Part shown: positions 4,247-6,547 of the stretch, in pieces
Numbering within the stretch: position 1 is the stretch's first letter
Layout of the letters: each line of letters opens with the position of its first letter
Assembly (NCBI GenBank): GCA_035527715.1
Contig: DATKZY010000110.1
Coordinates: 1 to 6,547, forward strand
Length of the DNA: 6,547 bases
Direction: 5' to 3'
Origin: DSUN01 sp035527715
Lineage (GTDB): Bacteria; Planctomycetota; PUPC01; DSUN01
The notes under the pieces: model-generated
What the model saw: only the letters and a program-made list of their open reading frames with translations
Told to the model about the DNA's origin: nothing
Databases searched by the model: none
Translations under genes and position numbers: made by a program

Positions 4247-6316
4247 TCACTCCAGCCAAGCCGCGATCCCTCCATGGCTGACGGCAGCATTCCTCTCGAT
4301 GCGGAGGGACTTGGGGGCATTCGCGGCGGCATAGGCGGCGCGGAAGGGGGCCACATCCAGGTCAGCCGCAACGTCGTGGAGGAGGAGCGGCCGCGGCGCG
4401 GCCAGGGCGACGGCGGTGGCGAAGCCGCCAGCCTTGAGGAGGCAGGGGGTGAAGAGGTCGGTCTGCCAGCGGGTATGCTCGTCGTTGCCCACCTGCGCAA
4501 GGTCGGCGACGACCCGCGTGCCCTCGGGCGTGAAGGGCGCGGCGAAGAGGCACCACGCCCCCGCCTGTCCCACGCCGACCAGCCCGACCTCTTTCACGTC
4601 CCCGAGAGTCTTCAGCCAGGCGAGGGACGTGAGGATGTCCTGCACCCGCTCGACGAGGTCGGTGCGGTTGTAGGCGGAGAAGAACTTCTTGCCCTTCATC
4701 GCCCCGTCGCGGACGGCTCGGAGCTTTGCCGATTCGCCGGTCAGATAGGCATCTATCGTGAGCACGAGGTGGCCGGCGTCGAGGAGCGCCGCGAGCATGC
4801 CCACCGGCTCCCCGCCCGTCGGGTTGAGGAGTGCGTTCCCGCCGTCGGGGTGGACGAGAACGATTGCGGGCGCGCCGGCCTTGGGCTTCGGCGGGCGGTA
4901 GAGGACGATATGCATCCGGTCGCCCTTGCCCTTGCGACCGAGGGTGAAGGGCGTCACACGGGCGTCGTCGGGGATGTTATCGGCCAGCTTCTGGGCGTCG
5001 AGGTCTTCGGCCTTCGGCAGCTCGGCGAGGATGGCGTGGCGGTAGGCGAGGCCGAGGGTTTCGTCGAAGCGCTTGCGGTCCTCGGGCTTCCTGGGCAGAA
5101 GCTCGTCGCGCTGGCGGCGGCACTCGGCGATCATGTACGCCTCGAGGGTGTCGCGCTTCTTCGCGTCCTTCGGCAGCTCGCGGCCCTGCCAGACCAGCAG
5201 CTCTTCCTTCTTCTCGACCTGGAAGGGCGGCTCGGTGAAGGGCGTCGCGTCCTGGATGCCCATGAGCCATTTGCGGAAGAAGTTGTAGACGGCCTCGCGG
5301 TGGCCCTTGGGGTAGCCGTGCGGGCCTTGGAGGGGGACGTTGGTCACGCGGTCGGGGACGCCGCAGAGGTCAAAGACGCTGCGGATGGCGGGGTATTCGA
5401 CCTTGGGCGTCTCCTTCGTCCAGTCGCCGCTCACGTTGCAGAGGATGAGGGGCCTGGGGGCCATGAGGGCGCCGATCTCCATGTTGTTCGTCTCGATGCG
5501 CAGCAGCGGGGCGTTCTCGCACTCGCAGCCGCCCTGCATGGTGCAACTGATCATGTTCACGGGCGCGGCCACCTTCACGCGGGGGTCGATGCCCATGATC
5601 ATGAAGGTCTGCGTGCCGCCGCCCGAGCAGCCGGTGACGGCGAGCTTCTCAGGGTCCACGTCGGGAAGGGTCTGGAGCCAGTCGAGGACGCGGACGGCGT
5701 TCCAGGTCTGGAGCGCCATGAGGCTGATGCCCCAGAGCTCGTTGCGGGTGCCGGCGATGGAGTGGCCGATCTGGGCCTTGGAGTCGTTGTAGCCGACCAT
5801 GTCGTAGGCGAAGACCACGCAGCCCATGCGGGCCAGGGTGATGCAGCGTGCGGGAACGGAGCCTTTGGGCTCGCCCTCGTGGCCGAAGCGGCCTTGGGCC
5901 CAGTGGCCGTGGGGGCAGGCGACGGCGGGGAACGGCCCCTTCTTGCCGAGGGGGCGGAAGAGGTTGCCGCAGGCGTAGAAGCCGGGGCGGCTCTCGATGT
6001 AGGCCTTCTCGATCGAGTAGCCCTCGCGCTCGATCTTCCCGAACACCTGGGCGTTCAGCGGCGTCTTCTCGGGCTCGGGCACCAGGCCGCAGCTCACGCG
6101 GATGTGGTCGCGGAGCCAGGCGGCCCGCTTCTCCCAGGCACCCTTCGTCTCGTACTTCGGCATGGTCATGCGTTCGTTCAGGTGCCGCACGTGCGACGGC
6201 CGCTGCTCCGCCATGCTTTGCTCCTTCTCCGCAGCTTGAGGCTGTTCCCCGGGGACAGTCGAGACGGCCAGGATGGCGAGGATCGCCGCCAGCAATCGCC
6301 CTTGTGTTCGGGTCAT
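4247..6316 (-). CDS. Exported two-domain alpha/beta hydrolase (acetyl-xylan-esterase-like), C-terminal domain degenerate
   Basis: The 689-residue protein starts with a Sec-type signal: MTRTQGR, a hydrophobic stretch LLAAILAILAVSTV, then a polar region with a likely cut near PQA-AE (about residue 28). It should act in the periplasm or outside. The N-terminal hydrolase domain (about 50-355) has an oxyanion-side ACPHGHW motif (133-139), nucleophile S231 in VTGCSGGG, probable acid D298 in SGDWTKE and H333 in GPHGYPKGH. A helical linker follows (about 365-455). The second hydrolase-like domain (about 465-689) has VLVHPDGG (486-493) and LTIDAYLTGES, but its elbow reads GVGQAG (581-586), with glycine where serine is expected. 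Family members act on acyl esters of polysaccharides or related compounds; the substrate is unknown. ATG 6314-6316 is preferred over ATG 6337 because AGGAGG lies five bases upstream and the signal peptide then begins properly. Confidence 0.82.
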   Translation of the reverse strand: MTRTQGRLLAAILAILAVSTVPGEQPQAAEKEQSMAEQRPSHVRHLNERMTMPKYETKGAWEKRAAWLRDHIRVSCGLVPEPEKTPLNAQVFGKIEREGYSIEKAYIESRPGFYACGNLFRPLGKKGPFPAVACPHGHWAQGRFGHEGEPKGSVPARCITLARMGCVVFAYDMVGYNDSKAQIGHSIAGTRNELWGISLMALQTWNAVRVLDWLQTLPDVDPEKLAVTGCSGGGTQTFMIMGIDPRVKVAAPVNMISCTMQGGCECENAPLLRIETNNMEIGALMAPRPLILCNVSGDWTKETPKVEYPAIRSVFDLCGVPDRVTNVPLQGPHGYPKGHREAVYNFFRKWLMGIQDATPFTEPPFQVEKKEELLVWQGRELPKDAKKRDTLEAYMIAECRRQRDELLPRKPEDRKRFDETLGLAYRHAILAELPKAEDLDAQKLADNIPDDARVTPFTLGRKGKGDRMHIVLYRPPKPKAGAPAIVLVHPDGGNALLNPTGGEPVGMLAALLDAGHLVLTIDAYLTGESAKLRAVRDGAMKGKKFFSAYNRTDLVERVQDILTSLAWLKTLGDVKEVGLVGVGQAGAWCLFAAPFTPEGTRVVADLAQVGNDEHTRWQTDLFTPCLLKAGGFATAVALAAPRPLLLHDVAADLDVAPFRAAYAAANAPKSLRIERNAAVSHGGIAAWLE

Positions 6317-6321
6317 GCGGG

Positions 6322-6327
6322 CCTCCT
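6322..6327 (-). promoter_or_regulatory. Ribosome binding site that fixes the hydrolase start
   Basis: A perfect AGGAGG on the minus strand lies five bases before ATG 6314-6316. The longer in-frame start at 6337 would place this site inside the coding region and add a charged MQDKEAR before the signal peptide. Confidence 0.75.
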
Positions 6328-6361
6328 TGTCCTGCAAGCGCCTGTTGGTCTGTTCGCCAAT

Positions 6362-6390
6362 ATCCTAATCCAGCGGGGGTCGCGGTGCAA
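6362..6390 (-). promoter_or_regulatory. Weak promoter candidate for the hydrolase gene
   Basis: On the minus strand TTGCAC (complement of 6385-6390, 3/6 to consensus) is followed by 17 bases and TAGGAT (complement of 6362-6367, 4/6). Position and direction suit the hydrolase, with a leader of about 40 bases. The match is modest and could be chance. Confidence 0.3.
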
Positions 6391-6448
6391 GCGCAGGTGG
6401 ATGCCCTCAAGGGTGCGTGTAATCTCCTTCGGTCGGAAAAGCCAGTTG

Positions 6449-6463
6449 CGCGATACTATCGCG
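6449..6463. promoter_or_regulatory. 15-bp inverted repeat upstream of the hydrolase gene
   Basis: CGCGATA (6449-6455) and TATCGCG (6457-6463) form a perfect 7-bp inverted repeat around one base. It lies about 135 bases upstream of the hydrolase start and about 60 bases above its candidate -35 box, a distance suited to an activator or a divergent regulator. A neighbouring weaker pair, GCGGG 6461-6465 and CCCGC 6476-6480, overlaps it. No binding protein is identified. Confidence 0.4.
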
Positions 6464-6490
6464 GGCACCCCCAATCCCGCAGCTGACCCA

Positions 6491-6547
6491 ACGCCCGCAG
6501 GGCGTGGCGGAGTAAAGCCCACGGCGATGCTTTGGGAGCCGTGGGTA
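6491..6547. repeat. Two adjacent stem-loops at the right edge, REP-like or mobile-element edge
   Basis: ACGCCC (6491-6496) and GGGCGT (6500-6505) form a perfect 6-bp stem with a 3-base loop. Twelve bases on, CCCACGGC (6518-6525) and GCCGTGGG (6538-6545) form a perfect 8-bp stem with a 12-base loop. No convincing gene covers them. Paired hairpins in a gene-free stretch recall REP-type intergenic repeats or the ends of single-strand transposons, but the element runs to the window edge and no second copy is present. The stretch 6338-6448 to its left shows only the weak promoter candidate. Confidence 0.4.

Noticed and set aside
4155..4259. Upstream extension of the 109-residue protein
   Set aside because: It would place the TATAAT box and 18-bp palindrome inside coding sequence, and a good ribosome site exists for the internal ATG at 4152-4154.
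6313..6522. Minus-strand 69-residue open frame upstream of the hydrolase
   Set aside because: It overlaps the hydrolase start region in another frame, shows no recognisable motif and crosses several inverted repeats.

Overview
The window is a GC-rich stretch of bacterial DNA (G/C at most third codon positions) with seven complete protein genes and one partial one. No ribosomal RNA, tRNA or taxon-specific marker is present, so the organism can only be guessed. The large secreted two-domain alpha/beta hydrolase, the GC-rich codon use, the frequent GTG starts and the scattered toxin-antitoxin-like pairs resemble Planctomycetota or a neighbouring phylum of environmental bacteria. This placement is inference.

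Layout from left to right. Bases 2-211 (+) are the C-terminal end of an unidentified protein with a proline/alanine/lysine tail. It is followed 29 bases later by galU (241-1137, +), encoding UTP-glucose-1-phosphate uridylyltransferase. Convergent to galU is a VapBC-type operon on the minus strand: a ribbon-helix-helix antitoxin (1593-1892) and a PIN-domain toxin (1150-1596), joined by a GTGA stop/start overlap. Its promoter is a consensus TTGACA / 18 bp / TATAAT with a palindrome in the spacer. Reading away from the same intergenic region on the plus strand is a class IV (HDAC11-like) deacetylase (2050-2955), with its own candidate promoter and an inverted repeat over the -10 box. The deacetylase runs tail to tail into a pyridoxamine-phosphate-oxidase-fold flavoprotein (2952-3359, -), and a single CTAG supplies both stop codons.

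Further right, all on the minus strand, a two-gene unit encodes an unrecognised 109-residue acidic protein (3825-4154) and a HEPN-fold protein (3404-3823), separated by one base. The unit has its own TATAAT promoter and a perfect 18-bp G/C palindrome in the leader. This is the best candidate for an under-described, toxin-antitoxin-like system here. The right third is a 689-residue exported hydrolase (4247-6316, -). Its N-terminal domain keeps a complete Ser-Asp-His triad, while its C-terminal hydrolase-like domain has lost the nucleophile serine. The last 100 bases (6449-6547) carry no convincing gene and are packed with short inverted repeats, possibly a REP-like element or the edge of a mobile element.

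Functionally the window is a patchwork and not one pathway: a housekeeping sugar-nucleotide gene, two small probable toxin/antitoxin operons, two stand-alone enzymes and a secreted esterase-like enzyme. Most units appear to have their own promoter.
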